Under the pieces are notes generated by a model. That model had not been told where the DNA came from. It saw only the letters and a program-made list of their open reading frames with translations, and did no database searches. From contig CAZFYG010000014.1 in the NCBI GenBank assembly GCA_964523375.1, positions 1 through 39,123 on the forward strand: a stretch of DNA of 39,123 nucleotides, written 5' to 3'. Below are positions 1 to 8,070 of this stretch, one piece after another (the stretch's first letter is position 1; the number at the start of each line of letters is the position of its first letter). Made by a program: the position numbers and the translations under genes. Source of the stretch: CAJQGY01 sp964523375 (GTDB lineage Bacteria; Pseudomonadota; Gammaproteobacteria; Magnimaribacterales; D2472).

Positions 1-1250
1 GCTGAACCTATAACACCAGCAATGTTAGGTCCCATTGCATGCATAAGTAGATAGTTTTGTGAGTTGTATTCTAAACCAACCTTATTTGCGACCCTTGCAG
101 CCATAGGAACAGCAGACACGCCTGCAGCGCCGATTAAAGGATTAACTTTATTCTTACTAAATATATTCATTAGCTTTGCAACCAGAATGCCAGATGCAGT
201 TCCTATTGCAAATGCAACTATGCCAAGCAATAAGATACCTAATGTCTCTGGGGTTAAGAATTTATCTGCAGCAAGCTTTGATCCAACGGATAAACCAAGG
301 AAAATAGTTACAATATTTATTAATGAATTCTGAGCTACCTCACTTAGCCTTTCTACAACGAGTGATTCTTTCATCAAGTTCCCCAAACATAACATCCCTA
401 AAAGAGGGGCAGCGCTTGGAAGCAGCAAACCTACAATTAGCAAAAGTGATATTGGAAATACTATTTTTTCTGTTTGCGATACTTCTCTTAATTGAACCAT
501 CTCAATGACTCTTTCTTTATCTGTGGTTAGCGCTTTCATTATAGGAGGCTGGATTAATGGTACTAGTGCCATATAAGAGTATGCAGCCACTGCAATCGCA
601 CCAAGCAGCTCTGGAGCAAGAATGGATGATACATATATCGCAGTCGGGCCATCAGCCCCACCTATAATTCCAGTTGCAGCTGCTTGCTTGAGCGTAAAAG
701 AAATAATTCCATACTGGTCCAACAGAAGGGCACCCAATACAGTAGCAAATATCCCGAACTGGGCAGCGGCACCAAGAATTAAAGTTTTTGGGTTAGCAAG
801 TAGCGGACCAAAGTCAGTCATAGCACCCACACCCATGAATATTAATAAAGGCGCAATACCAGACCCTATAGCAACATTGTAAAATGTGTACAAGATACCT
901 GCTTTATAACCCATATTAAGGGCAATTTCATTTAATTGATTTAGTTCAATATAAGATGCAGTTTTTATGTAATTCTCTAGACCTAAAAACTCTATATTAA
1001 TAATTGCTAAAAGATTTTGAACATGATCAAGATCATTTTCATATAAAAGTCTTTCAATAGGGCTTAAAGAAAGTCCAATTTCTGGAATATTAGTAAGGAT
1101 TGCACCGAAACCAATTGGCAGCAGTAATAACGGCTCAAATTTTTTACTGATAGCCAAATACAAAAGAAGGAGTCCAACACATAGCATTATTACTTGCGGC
1201 CCAGTAATGCTAAATATACCGAAGCTTGAAATTATTTCATTGAATGACAT
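1..1250 (-). CDS. oadB: Oxaloacetate decarboxylase beta subunit (Na+ pump), partial at left edge
   Basis: This is the integral-membrane subunit that decarboxylates carboxybiotin and couples this to Na+ export. I translated it from ATG at 1250 to the window edge (416 codons). The C-terminus is cut: it ends at the conserved HAMGPNIAGVIGS stretch, and by comparison with Klebsiella OadB about 14 residues are missing. Visible landmarks are TDFGPLLANP near residue 145, GGADGPTAIY with the likely Na+-site Asp at about 200, and the late motif NPLIGAAGVSAVPMAAR. In that motif the Asn, Gly, Ser and Arg have the same spacing as Klebsiella N373/G377/S382/R389. The hydrophilic segment at residues 64-110 is normal for the Klebsiella type. 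The start codon directly abuts the oadA stop (TAAATG), so the two are co-translated in an oadG-oadA-oadB operon. Confidence 0.95.
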   Translation of the reverse strand, partial: MSFNEIISSFGIFSITGPQVIMLCVGLLLLYLAISKKFEPLLLLPIGFGAILTNIPEIGLSLSPIERLLYENDLDHVQNLLAIINIEFLGLENYIKTASYIELNQLNEIALNMGYKAGILYTFYNVAIGSGIAPLLIFMGVGAMTDFGPLLANPKTLILGAAAQFGIFATVLGALLLDQYGIISFTLKQAAATGIIGGADGPTAIYVSSILAPELLGAIAVAAYSYMALVPLIQPPIMKALTTDKERVIEMVQLREVSQTEKIVFPISLLLIVGLLLPSAAPLLGMLCLGNLMKESLVVERLSEVAQNSLINIVTIFLGLSVGSKLAADKFLTPETLGILLLGIVAFAIGTASGILVAKLMNIFSKNKVNPLIGAAGVSAVPMAARVANKVGLEYNSQNYLLMHAMGPNIAGVIGS

Positions 1251-3017
1251 TTATATTATCTCGAACAAAGGGTCACCAGGATTTACCTTATCACCTTGAG
1301 AAACATTTATATTAGTAATTATTCCAGACTTAGGGGGCTTTATGGCGGTCTCCATTTTCATTGCTTCAAGTATAATAACGGCATCGTCTTCTGTTACGTT
1401 ATCACCTTCACCAAACTCAACTTTAAAAATATTACCGCCTAAGGGAGCATTAACAGACAGCCCATCCTGTCTTAATATTTTTTTATTTTTAGTTGAGCCA
1501 TTGGTTTTATTGCTATGCGTATGATTGTGAATGATTGGATCATCATTTTTTGAATACTCGACATTATAGTTTTTACCATCAATCGAAACTTTATATAATT
1601 CAGATTGAGTTTTAACAAATTCAAGCGGCTCTTTTTCAAAATATTCAGCATTACCTCTGTTTTTAAAAAATGATGTGCCAACCTCTGGGAAGAGGGCATA
1701 GGTCAAAATGTTTTCATCTGTATTTTGTATCTGCAATGATTCTTTTTTAACAATCTCATCGAACTGCTCTTTTATTGACTCAAACTCATTGTTTGAAATT
1801 AAGTCAGCTGGCCTGCAGGTAATTGGCTTTTCTTCACCGATAGCCTTAGATCTGAGATCTGGACAAACCTCTGCAGGTGTAGCGCCATATTCCCCCTTAA
1901 GAACTGATGCAGTCTCTTTGGTAATGGTAGAATACCTTGAATTGCTTAAAACATTTATAACAGCTTGCGTGCCGACAATCTGGGATGTTGGTGTAACTAA
2001 AGGTATATATCCAAGGTCTTTTCTTACCAAAGGTATTTCTTCTATAACTTCATCGAATTTATCAATCGCATTTTGGTCCTTTAATTGATTCTCCAGGTTG
2101 GTAAGCATTCCTCCAGGGACCTGTGATGAAATAATTCTCGCATCAACACCTTTAAGAGAGCCCTCAAACGATGAGTATTTCTCTCGAACCTTCTTAAAAT
2201 GGGTTGCTATAGGAACAAATTTATCTAAGTCTAATCCTGAATCATATTTTGTATTCTCTAACATACCGACAACGGTTTCAGTTGCTGTGTGACCATAGGT
2301 CATACTCATAGTAGATATTGAGGAATCAACATTATCAACACCGGCCTCAATTGCTTTAATTATTGTTGGTGTAGACAAACCAGTTGTTGCATGGCAATGA
2401 AGGTGGATTGGAATTTCTATAGTCTCCTTTAATTTACTCACTAATTCAAAAGCAGTATATGGTCTCAACAGTCCAGCCATGTCTTTGATAGCTAGAGAGT
2501 TGGCTCCCATATCTTGGATTTTATTAGATAAGTCTATCCACCTTTCGGTGTTGTGAACTGGGCTTGTAGTATATGAAATTGTGCCTTGAGCATGGCCATC
2601 ATGTTTGATGGTGGACTTGATAGCTTGCTCAAGGTTGCGGGTATCGTTCATCGCATCAAATATTCTAAATACATCAACTCCATTAGTTTTTGCTTTTTCA
2701 ATAAATCTATCAACAACATCATCGCCATAGTGCTTGTAACCTAGTAAATTCTGTCCTCTTAGAAGCATCTGTTGTTGAGTTTTAGGCATCAATTTTTTAA
2801 TTTTTTGAATCCTATCCCAGGGATCTTCACCAAGATATCTAATGCAAGAATCAAAAACTGCTCCTCCCCATGATTCCACAGACCAGTAACCAATCTCATC
2901 CATTTGCTGAAGAACTGCCTCCATATCCTCGTATCTAAACCTAGTGGCTAGCAGTGATTGATGGCCATCACGAAGAACAACCTCAGTAATACCAATTTTT
3001 TTGTGTGCTTTTTCCAT
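1251..3017 (-). CDS. oadA: Oxaloacetate decarboxylase alpha subunit, biotin-carrying carboxyltransferase
   Basis: The 588-residue soluble subunit transfers CO2 from oxaloacetate to biotin and hands carboxybiotin to OadB. The N-terminal carboxyltransferase TIM barrel starts with VVLRDGHQSL and has the metal-site HLHCHATTG. A middle conserved carboxylase domain follows, then a His/Asn/Thr-rich linker (NHTHSNKTNGSTKNKK) and a C-terminal biotinyl domain with EAMKMET. The biotin Lys is residue 554, 35 residues from the end, the usual place. I chose ATG at 3017: it lies one base after the oadG stop and has AGGA just upstream. A TTG at 3035 would add six residues inside oadG. The enzyme may run as a Na+ pump or, in this context, balance pyruvate and oxaloacetate next to Pyk and PDH. 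Confidence 0.95.
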   Translation of the reverse strand: MEKAHKKIGITEVVLRDGHQSLLATRFRYEDMEAVLQQMDEIGYWSVESWGGAVFDSCIRYLGEDPWDRIQKIKKLMPKTQQQMLLRGQNLLGYKHYGDDVVDRFIEKAKTNGVDVFRIFDAMNDTRNLEQAIKSTIKHDGHAQGTISYTTSPVHNTERWIDLSNKIQDMGANSLAIKDMAGLLRPYTAFELVSKLKETIEIPIHLHCHATTGLSTPTIIKAIEAGVDNVDSSISTMSMTYGHTATETVVGMLENTKYDSGLDLDKFVPIATHFKKVREKYSSFEGSLKGVDARIISSQVPGGMLTNLENQLKDQNAIDKFDEVIEEIPLVRKDLGYIPLVTPTSQIVGTQAVINVLSNSRYSTITKETASVLKGEYGATPAEVCPDLRSKAIGEEKPITCRPADLISNNEFESIKEQFDEIVKKESLQIQNTDENILTYALFPEVGTSFFKNRGNAEYFEKEPLEFVKTQSELYKVSIDGKNYNVEYSKNDDPIIHNHTHSNKTNGSTKNKKILRQDGLSVNAPLGGNIFKVEFGEGDNVTEDDAVIILEAMKMETAIKPPKSGIITNINVSQGDKVNPGDPLFEII

Positions 3018-3018
3018 C

Positions 3019-3237
3019 CTATATCCTATTTCCAATTTCTTTAATAATTCTTATGTGGTTGGCATTTATATCTTCCAATGAACTCTGCTTAGTAGCGGGG
3101 CTTTTTCCATCTTTTTTATTTAAAATTAATGCAAAAAAGTTTATAGAAATTATTAATACACATAAGAAAAAGAATACTGTGAGCATTCCAGCTAGCATTA
3201 ATTCAATACCTTGTTCTAGCAATTCAGACATTTGCAT
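3019..3237 (-). CDS. oadG: Oxaloacetate decarboxylase gamma subunit
   Basis: A 72-residue protein with one N-terminal membrane helix (about residues 13-40, MLAGMLTVFFFLCVLIISINFFALI) followed by a short hydrophilic tail. This is the architecture of OadG, which assembles the alpha and beta subunits. Assignment rests on size, topology and position as first gene before oadA. ATG at 3237 is used; ATG at 3231 (MSELLEQG) is equally possible and looks more like other OadG starts. No clear Shine-Dalgarno is visible before either. The gene is divergent from gap with about 109 bases between them. Confidence 0.85.
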   Translation of the reverse strand: MQMSELLEQGIELMLAGMLTVFFFLCVLIISINFFALILNKKDGKSPATKQSSLEDINANHIRIIKEIGNRI

Positions 3238-3268
3238 ATATTAACTTTTTGGAAGATTTTACTCCAAC

Positions 3269-3300
3269 ATTATATATTAATCACTGGAAATAATATACAA
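3269..3300 (-). promoter_or_regulatory. Candidate promoter for oadGAB
   Basis: Read on the minus strand, TTGTAT (plus 3295-3300) is followed after 18 bases by TATATA (3271-3276), overlapping a TATAAT at 3269-3274. This is a plausible sigma70-type promoter in the oadG/gap divergent region, but such AT-rich DNA gives chance matches easily. Confidence 0.3.
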
Positions 3301-3323
3301 TATGAGGCATTAAAACTGATAAA

Positions 3324-3338
3324 TGTAAATTATTTACA
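3324..3338. promoter_or_regulatory. Predicted HexR operator before gap
   Basis: TGTAAATTATTTACA is a perfect TGTAA-N5-TTACA palindrome, the pattern known for HexR in gammaproteobacteria, and hexR itself lies 4 kb away. The site ends only 8 bases before the gap ATG, so it covers the place where a Shine-Dalgarno would normally sit. It could be shared with the divergent oadGAB promoter. Confidence 0.75.
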
Positions 3339-3346
3339 AAAAGATT

Positions 3347-4384
3347 ATGAAAGTAGCAATTAATGGGTTTGGCAGGATTGGAAAGAATTTAACAAGGCAG
3401 CTTATTGAAGCTGACTGTTTAAGTGGTGGGGACGGGTCTCTAGAGCTTGTTGCCGTAAATGATCTTGGTGATGTTAAGGCTAATGCTCACTTGCTAAAGT
3501 TTGATTCTATTCATGGGAAAATAGGTAATGCCATTTCAACAGTTGGTAATAATATTATCGTAGACGGTAGTTCCATAAGCTATATTTCAGAAAGAGACCC
3601 TAATAAACTACCCTGGAAAGATCATGAGATTGATGTTGTCTTTGAATGTACAGGCTTATTTACATCGAAAGAGGCAGCTAGCGCTCACCTAAATGCAGGA
3701 GCTAAAAGGGTTATCGTGTCTGCTCCTTGTACTGATGCTGACAAGACAATTGTTTTTGGAATAAACCATCATAAACTTGAATTGAATGACAGGGTGATCT
3801 CAAATGCCTCTTGTACAACAAATTGCCTTGCACCAATTGCTGACGTTATTCACAAGAACTTTATTATTAAAAGTGGCCTTATTAATACAGTTCATGCCGC
3901 CACAAATGATCAAAGCCTTCTTGATGTGGCTCATTCAGATCTATATAGAGCAAGAGCTGCCTCAGCATCCATCATTCCTTCAAAAACAGGAGCAGCAAAG
4001 GCTATAGGATTAGTAATCCCTGAACTTGATGGGAAATTAAACGGAATGGCTACACGAGTACCAGTTTTAAATGTTTCTCTTCTTGATCTAACATTTGAGA
4101 CTGAAAAAGATTTTACCGAAGATGAGTTATGTAATGTTCTTAGAGAGGAGTCAGAGAATAGGTTAAATGGAATACTTTCATATAATGATATTCCCTTGGT
4201 CAGTTCAGACTTTATGAATGAAACTGCGTCATGTGTTTTTGATGCAAATCACATCACTAAAATAGGAAATCAAACTAAAGTACTGGCATGGTATGACAAT
4301 GAATGGGGTTTTAGTAATAGGTTGATTGACCTTGCTAAACATATTTCTAAAATGACTAAATCTCAGATACAAAAATCTGCATAA
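3347..4384 (+). CDS. gap: Glyceraldehyde-3-phosphate dehydrogenase, type I
   Basis: A 345-residue NAD-dependent GAPDH that oxidises the glyceraldehyde-3-phosphate released by the KDPG aldolase. The Rossmann motif INGFGRIGKN is at the N-terminus and VND near residue 37-39 suits NAD. The active site SNASCTTNC has the catalytic Cys at 156, the partner His is in TVHAATNDQ (about 183), and WYDNEWGFSNR is near the C-terminus. The usual SYT after the His is AAT here, a mild change. It is first gene of a plus-strand group with pyk, marC and pgl. A predicted HexR operator ends 8 bases before the start, in agreement with gap genes being HexR targets in other gammaproteobacteria. No Shine-Dalgarno is seen. 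Confidence 0.96.
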   Translation: MKVAINGFGRIGKNLTRQLIEADCLSGGDGSLELVAVNDLGDVKANAHLLKFDSIHGKIGNAISTVGNNIIVDGSSISYISERDPNKLPWKDHEIDVVFECTGLFTSKEAASAHLNAGAKRVIVSAPCTDADKTIVFGINHHKLELNDRVISNASCTTNCLAPIADVIHKNFIIKSGLINTVHAATNDQSLLDVAHSDLYRARAASASIIPSKTGAAKAIGLVIPELDGKLNGMATRVPVLNVSLLDLTFETEKDFTEDELCNVLREESENRLNGILSYNDIPLVSSDFMNETASCVFDANHITKIGNQTKVLAWYDNEWGFSNRLIDLAKHISKMTKSQIQKSA

Positions 4385-4458
4385 AAGAAAGCCATTTAAG
4401 TACTATTTTCTTTATCTTTTTTGCATTAACATTCGGATATATTTAATACCTAACTATT

Positions 4459-5874
4459 ATGGAATTTAGCAGAACAAAAATTATATGCACTATTGGACCG
4501 GCAACTAGTTCAATGCCAATGCTAAGAAGTCTTTACAACAATGGGATGAATGTTGTTCGCATTAACATGTCTCATGCTACCCACAATTTTGCAAATTCTG
4601 TAATTGAGAAAGTCAAAAAAATTAATTCAGACCCCAAATCCAAACATGGTTCTATAGGTGTGCTTCTAGATACTCAGGGCCCAGAAATAAGAACTGGTGA
4701 TACCGAGGTGCCTTTAGATTTAAAAGTTGGTGATGAGGTGACCTTAACAGTCCGTGATGAAGTTGATGTTGAAACATCATCTATAAAGATAAACTATAAA
4801 GATCTTATTCATAGTGTAAGTAAAGGTTCAAAGATAACTGTCGACAATGGCCTTATTAATTTTAGTGTAATTTCAAAAGACGAAGAGACTCTTTTATGTA
4901 AAGTTATTGATGGAGGAAAGCTTGGATCAAAGAGGCATGTTAATCTTCCGGGTGTAAGAGTTAACCTCCCATCAATTACCTCAAAAGACGTTGAGGATAT
5001 AAATTTTGGCATAGAGAATGATGTTGATTTTATTGCACTTTCTTTTGTAAGAAATAAAGAAGATCTTGAAGAACTTCAAAAAATATTAGATGAAAAAAAA
5101 TCTCCAGCAAAAATTATTGCAAAGATTGAAAATCAAGAGGGTTTAGATAACATTCATGATATCTGTCAGGCCTCATGGGGAGTTATGGTTGCTAGGGGCG
5201 ATTTGGGTATAGAGACAAGCCTGGTTGATCTTCCAAATATACAAAGAAGGATCATGTATGCTTGTGCTAAATGGGGCAGAAGATCTATAGTGGCAACACA
5301 TTTGCTTGAGTCTATGATTTCGAACCCAACGCCAACCAGGGCAGAGGTTACGGATATAGCTAACGCAATTTACGAAGGGGCAGATGGAATAATGCTCTCC
5401 GGCGAAACAGGAATTGGTAAATATCCTAAAGAATGTGTAAATTTCTTAAAATCTATAGCTTTAAAAACTGAAAACTTTAGAACTTTAGGTTATGAATCAA
5501 ATTTAATGCCTCATTCGGATTGGCAGCATATAGGCGTTACTGCTAAAAACCTTGCTGAATCTATTAATGCTGATGGGATAATAGCAATAACAAGAACAGG
5601 AAAAACTGCACAATATATCTCAAATGCCAAGCCATTTGGTATCCCGATATTTGTATTTACAGGCAATAAGTCAACGAATAGACAGCTATCATTGGTTGGT
5701 TCCACTATTCCTTATTTCCTAACTGGCCTTTCCAACCATGAAAAAACACTTAAGAAAGTTACCAAGATTCTTAGGGAGTACTATGGAAAAAATAGTGAGA
5801 ACCTAAAATTTATAATGGTCTCAAGCATCTTCTCAGAAGAGCATTCTGAAGCAATACAGATAATCAATATATAA
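4459..5874 (+). CDS. pyk: Pyruvate kinase
   Basis: A 471-residue pyruvate kinase converting phosphoenolpyruvate and ADP to pyruvate and ATP. Family motifs in order are KIICTIGPATSS at the start, VVRINMSHATH, DTQGPEIRTG before the B domain, KIENQEGLDN with the catalytic Lys, VARGDLGIE with metal ligands, and the substrate loop PTPTRAEVTDIANAIYEGAD followed by MLSGETGIGKYP. A C-terminal regulatory domain is present (GIIAITRTGKTAQYIS). THLLESM replaces the usual TQMLESM. It lies 74 bases after gap and one base before the next gene. Length resembles the PykA type; I cannot decide between pykA and pykF from sequence alone. Confidence 0.95.
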   Translation: MEFSRTKIICTIGPATSSMPMLRSLYNNGMNVVRINMSHATHNFANSVIEKVKKINSDPKSKHGSIGVLLDTQGPEIRTGDTEVPLDLKVGDEVTLTVRDEVDVETSSIKINYKDLIHSVSKGSKITVDNGLINFSVISKDEETLLCKVIDGGKLGSKRHVNLPGVRVNLPSITSKDVEDINFGIENDVDFIALSFVRNKEDLEELQKILDEKKSPAKIIAKIENQEGLDNIHDICQASWGVMVARGDLGIETSLVDLPNIQRRIMYACAKWGRRSIVATHLLESMISNPTPTRAEVTDIANAIYEGADGIMLSGETGIGKYPKECVNFLKSIALKTENFRTLGYESNLMPHSDWQHIGVTAKNLAESINADGIIAITRTGKTAQYISNAKPFGIPIFVFTGNKSTNRQLSLVGSTIPYFLTGLSNHEKTLKKVTKILREYYGKNSENLKFIMVSSIFSEEHSEAIQIINI

Positions 5875-5875
5875 A

Positions 5876-6505
5876 ATGTTTGATACTTTTATTGAAAGCA
5901 CAATATTAATGTTTGTCGCAATTGACCCTATATCATTAGTTCCAATATTTGCAGGCTTAACCACGGGCCTAAACAATGATCAAATTAGATCTATTTACAT
6001 AAGAGCTTCAGTAGTATCTTTGGTTGTTCTCTCTTCGTTCTGGCTTTTCGGCACAGCAATATTAGAGGTTATGAATATAAGCATGGATTCGTTTAGGATT
6101 ATTGGTGGGCTTTTCTTAATCGTAATTGCATTTCAAATGGTGTTTGAGCAAAGACAGGAAAGGCGACAAAACACAGCTGATACAGCTGTTGATGATGAAA
6201 CAATTAAATCAATTGCAATTTTTCCTCTAGCAATACCCTTGATAGCGGGCCCAGGAGCAATGGCAACAAGTCTTTTGCTATCAAAAGAGGAGTACTTAAG
6301 TGTTGCTGATGCGGTGGTATCGTATCTACCAATTTTCACAGTACTAATCTTTGCCACACTCGCTATGTGGCTATCCTCCAAGCTGGCATCAAAACTTGGC
6401 CCAACAATAATTACAGTAGTTCAAAAAATATTTGGCTTACTTCTTGGAGCTCTAGCTATTGAATTTGTTATTACTGGAATACAGAACTCGTTTAACTTAA
6501 TCTAA
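5876..6505 (+). CDS. MarC family (UPF0056) integral membrane protein
   Basis: A 209-residue protein with about six hydrophobic helices. Characteristic stretches are FVAIDPISLVPIFAGLT in the first helix, IIGGLFLIVIAFQMV, and FPLAIPLIAGPGAMATSLLL, typical of the MarC/YchE/YhgN family. The function of this family is not established; the old link to multiple antibiotic resistance was not upheld. The ATG lies one base after the pyk stop, so it is almost certainly in the same transcript as gap and pyk. Its place among glycolytic genes may be historical or may hint at metabolite transport; nothing in the sequence decides this. Confidence 0.88.
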   Translation: MFDTFIESTILMFVAIDPISLVPIFAGLTTGLNNDQIRSIYIRASVVSLVVLSSFWLFGTAILEVMNISMDSFRIIGGLFLIVIAFQMVFEQRQERRQNTADTAVDDETIKSIAIFPLAIPLIAGPGAMATSLLLSKEEYLSVADAVVSYLPIFTVLIFATLAMWLSSKLASKLGPTIITVVQKIFGLLLGALAIEFVITGIQNSFNLI

Positions 6506-6512
6506 CTTTAAT

Positions 6513-7124
6513 ATGGTTTCAAAAGATATTATTCATGCCTTAGAAAAATCTCTTACTAAAAAAGGGCATGCCAGCCTTTTGGTATGCGGTGGGAGCAGTC
6601 CGCTTAAAATTTTTGAAGAACTCACTCAAGTAGAGCTTGATTGGAAAAATATTACAATTTCTCTTATTGATGACCGAATTGTTAGCAGAACACATCCTGA
6701 TTCAAATGAGCTATTGGTGTATAAATATCTTCTTAAAGGCTTTGCTGCCGGCGCCAAGTTTATTTCACTAAACAACAATTATGACCTGTTGATTAGAGAT
6801 GCAAAAGAATTTGATGTCGCTCTAATTGGTATGGGGCCAGACGGCCATTTCGCATCATTATTCCCGTCTATGATTTTAACTTCAAACTATCTTAAAGTTT
6901 CTGCTAAGCCAGCTATTATTATCACAGAGCCTATAGGCAGCCCTGAGCACAAAAGAACATCAATGAATCTTTCGATGATCTTAAAAACAAACGATATATT
7001 CGTGGTGATTCCTAACGAAGATAAACTTAAGATTTTAGAAGATGCTAAAAATAATAAAAGTTTGCCAATGTTCTATTTGTTAAACCAAGAAATCAGAAAA
7101 ATAAATATTCTAAAAACTTATTAA
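6513..7124 (+). CDS. pgl: 6-phosphogluconolactonase
   Basis: A 203-residue DevB/SOL-type lactonase that hydrolyses 6-phosphogluconolactone made by Zwf. Motifs are LLVCGGSSPLKIFEEL (phosphate loop), IDDRIVSRTHPDSNE and the family signature GMGPDGHFASLFPS. It is shorter than common Pgl proteins of about 230 residues, mainly by a short N-terminus. It is the last gene of the gap-pyk-marC-pgl group, whereas its pathway partners zwf, edd and eda lie in the divergent operon beyond hexR. Its TAA overlaps the hexR TAA tail to tail (shared TTAA at 7121-7124). Confidence 0.92.
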   Translation: MVSKDIIHALEKSLTKKGHASLLVCGGSSPLKIFEELTQVELDWKNITISLIDDRIVSRTHPDSNELLVYKYLLKGFAAGAKFISLNNNYDLLIRDAKEFDVALIGMGPDGHFASLFPSMILTSNYLKVSAKPAIIITEPIGSPEHKRTSMNLSMILKTNDIFVVIPNEDKLKILEDAKNNKSLPMFYLLNQEIRKINILKTY

Positions 7125-7954
7125 ACTCTTGTTTTTTCTAGATTAGAGATCACTTGATCTTTTTTTGCATCCATGTTGTTACCAAAACAAGCTGAAACTG
7201 TTGCGGACAAGATATCAATAATTGCTAAATGTGCAAGCCTGGATGTCATTGGAATATGTAAATTATTTTCTAGGGGTGCATGAATATGCAAAACCACATC
7301 TACAAGTTTTGCCAAAGGCGAATCTTTTGAAGTTAGCGCTATGGTTTTAACTCCATTGCTTTTTGCTATTTTTGCAGTCTTTACAATTTCAGTAGTTCTT
7401 CCAGTAAATGAAATTAATACCAAAATATCATCTGTATTCATCATCGATACAATCATGCGTTGGTTGATATAGTCAGTATGCGCCACAACAGGGATACCAA
7501 ATCTAAAAAATTTATGTTGTGCGTCAAGCGCAACTGGGCCTGAACCTCCAAGACCAAAAAAAGTAATACTTTTTGCCGAAGCCAGCATGGCGGTAGCTTT
7601 ATCGATGGAATCAGGGTTTAGATTCTGGCCAACACTTACAACGGTCGATTGAATATCACTCATTACCCTCTTAACTAAATCAGGCGTATCTTTATCAACA
7701 TTAAGTCTATCAATTAGCATTCGATTTGTTGTTGAAAGTTCTTGAGCTATTTGAATTTTAAAAGAGGGGTAGCCATCAAAGCCTAATTTTTTACAGAACC
7801 TATTTACAGTTGGTAGGCTTACATCTGCCTCAGCAGATAATACAGAAATTGATTGATTAATAACCCTTGAAGGATTTGACAAAACTATTGAAGCAATTTT
7901 TCTTTCTGACTTGCTTAGCTGAGTCTCTCCATTGACTAGATTATCCAATATCAC
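7121..7954 (-). CDS. hexR: HexR, RpiR-family regulator of central carbon metabolism
   Basis: A 277-residue RpiR-type regulator. The N-terminal helix-turn-helix domain covers about residues 1-77 (LSKSERKIASIVL, then recognition segment SLPTVNRFCKKLGF). The SIS sugar-phosphate domain follows from about residue 115 (FFGLGGSGPVALDAQHKF and LISFTGRTTEIVKTA). HexR in Shewanella and Pseudomonas binds KDPG and controls zwf, edd, eda, gap, pyk and PDH genes, and exactly these genes surround it here. I chose GTG at 7954 (M-ILDNLVNG) because AGGGG lies 8 bases upstream and the N-terminus then matches other HexR proteins. A GTG at 7963 would add three residues. A perfect HexR palindrome at 7976-7990 suggests autoregulation. 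Confidence 0.92.
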   Translation of the reverse strand: MILDNLVNGETQLSKSERKIASIVLSNPSRVINQSISVLSAEADVSLPTVNRFCKKLGFDGYPSFKIQIAQELSTTNRMLIDRLNVDKDTPDLVKRVMSDIQSTVVSVGQNLNPDSIDKATAMLASAKSITFFGLGGSGPVALDAQHKFFRFGIPVVAHTDYINQRMIVSMMNTDDILVLISFTGRTTEIVKTAKIAKSNGVKTIALTSKDSPLAKLVDVVLHIHAPLENNLHIPMTSRLAHLAIIDILSATVSACFGNNMDAKKDQVISNLEKTRV

Positions 7955-7975
7955 AATAAACACCCCTGAATTATT

Positions 7976-7990
7976 TGTAACATATTTACA
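7976..7990. promoter_or_regulatory. Predicted HexR operator between hexR and aceE
   Basis: TGTAACATATTTACA fits TGTAA-N5-TTACA perfectly. It lies 21 bases before the hexR GTG and just upstream of the candidate aceE promoter. It is well placed for autorepression of hexR and for control of the aceE operon from a position near -40 to -50. Confidence 0.75.
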
Positions 7991-7993
7991 TAA

Positions 7994-8022
7994 TTACATA
8001 ATTAATACAAATTTTGTATATT
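7994..8022 (+). promoter_or_regulatory. Candidate promoter for the aceE operon
   Basis: TTACAT (7994-7999), 17-base spacer, TATATT (8017-8022) on the plus strand, followed by about 48 bases to the aceE TTG. The HexR palindrome lies directly upstream of the -35 box. It is the only likely promoter I see for the next 21 kb of co-directional genes, but weaker internal ones cannot be ruled out. Confidence 0.45.
8005..8019. promoter_or_regulatory. Second palindrome in the hexR/aceE region
   Basis: ATACAAATTTTGTAT has two 7-base arms around one central base and overlaps the candidate aceE -10 region. It does not match the HexR pattern, so it could be the site of another regulator, for example of PDH expression, or a chance feature of AT-rich DNA. 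Confidence 0.3.
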
Positions 8023-8070
8023 ATTAACAACGTTTAAGTTAAAATATGTCAAAAATTTAGGAGTGATATT

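Noticed and set aside
940..1060. Apparent insertion in the N-terminal part of OadB
   Set aside because: Klebsiella-type OadB has a segment of the same length and place, so it is normal for this group.
3018..3035. TTG start for oadA at 3035
   Set aside because: It lies within oadG and would add six residues not seen in OadA; ATG at 3017 directly follows the oadG stop and has an AGGA upstream.
4381..4425. Terminator between gap and pyk
   Set aside because: AAAGAAA and TTTCTTT can pair, but the loop is about 18 bases and the stem is A-T only; too weak to call.
7955..7963. GTG start for hexR at 7963
   Set aside because: The GTG at 7954 has AGGGG at good spacing and gives the normal HexR N-terminus.
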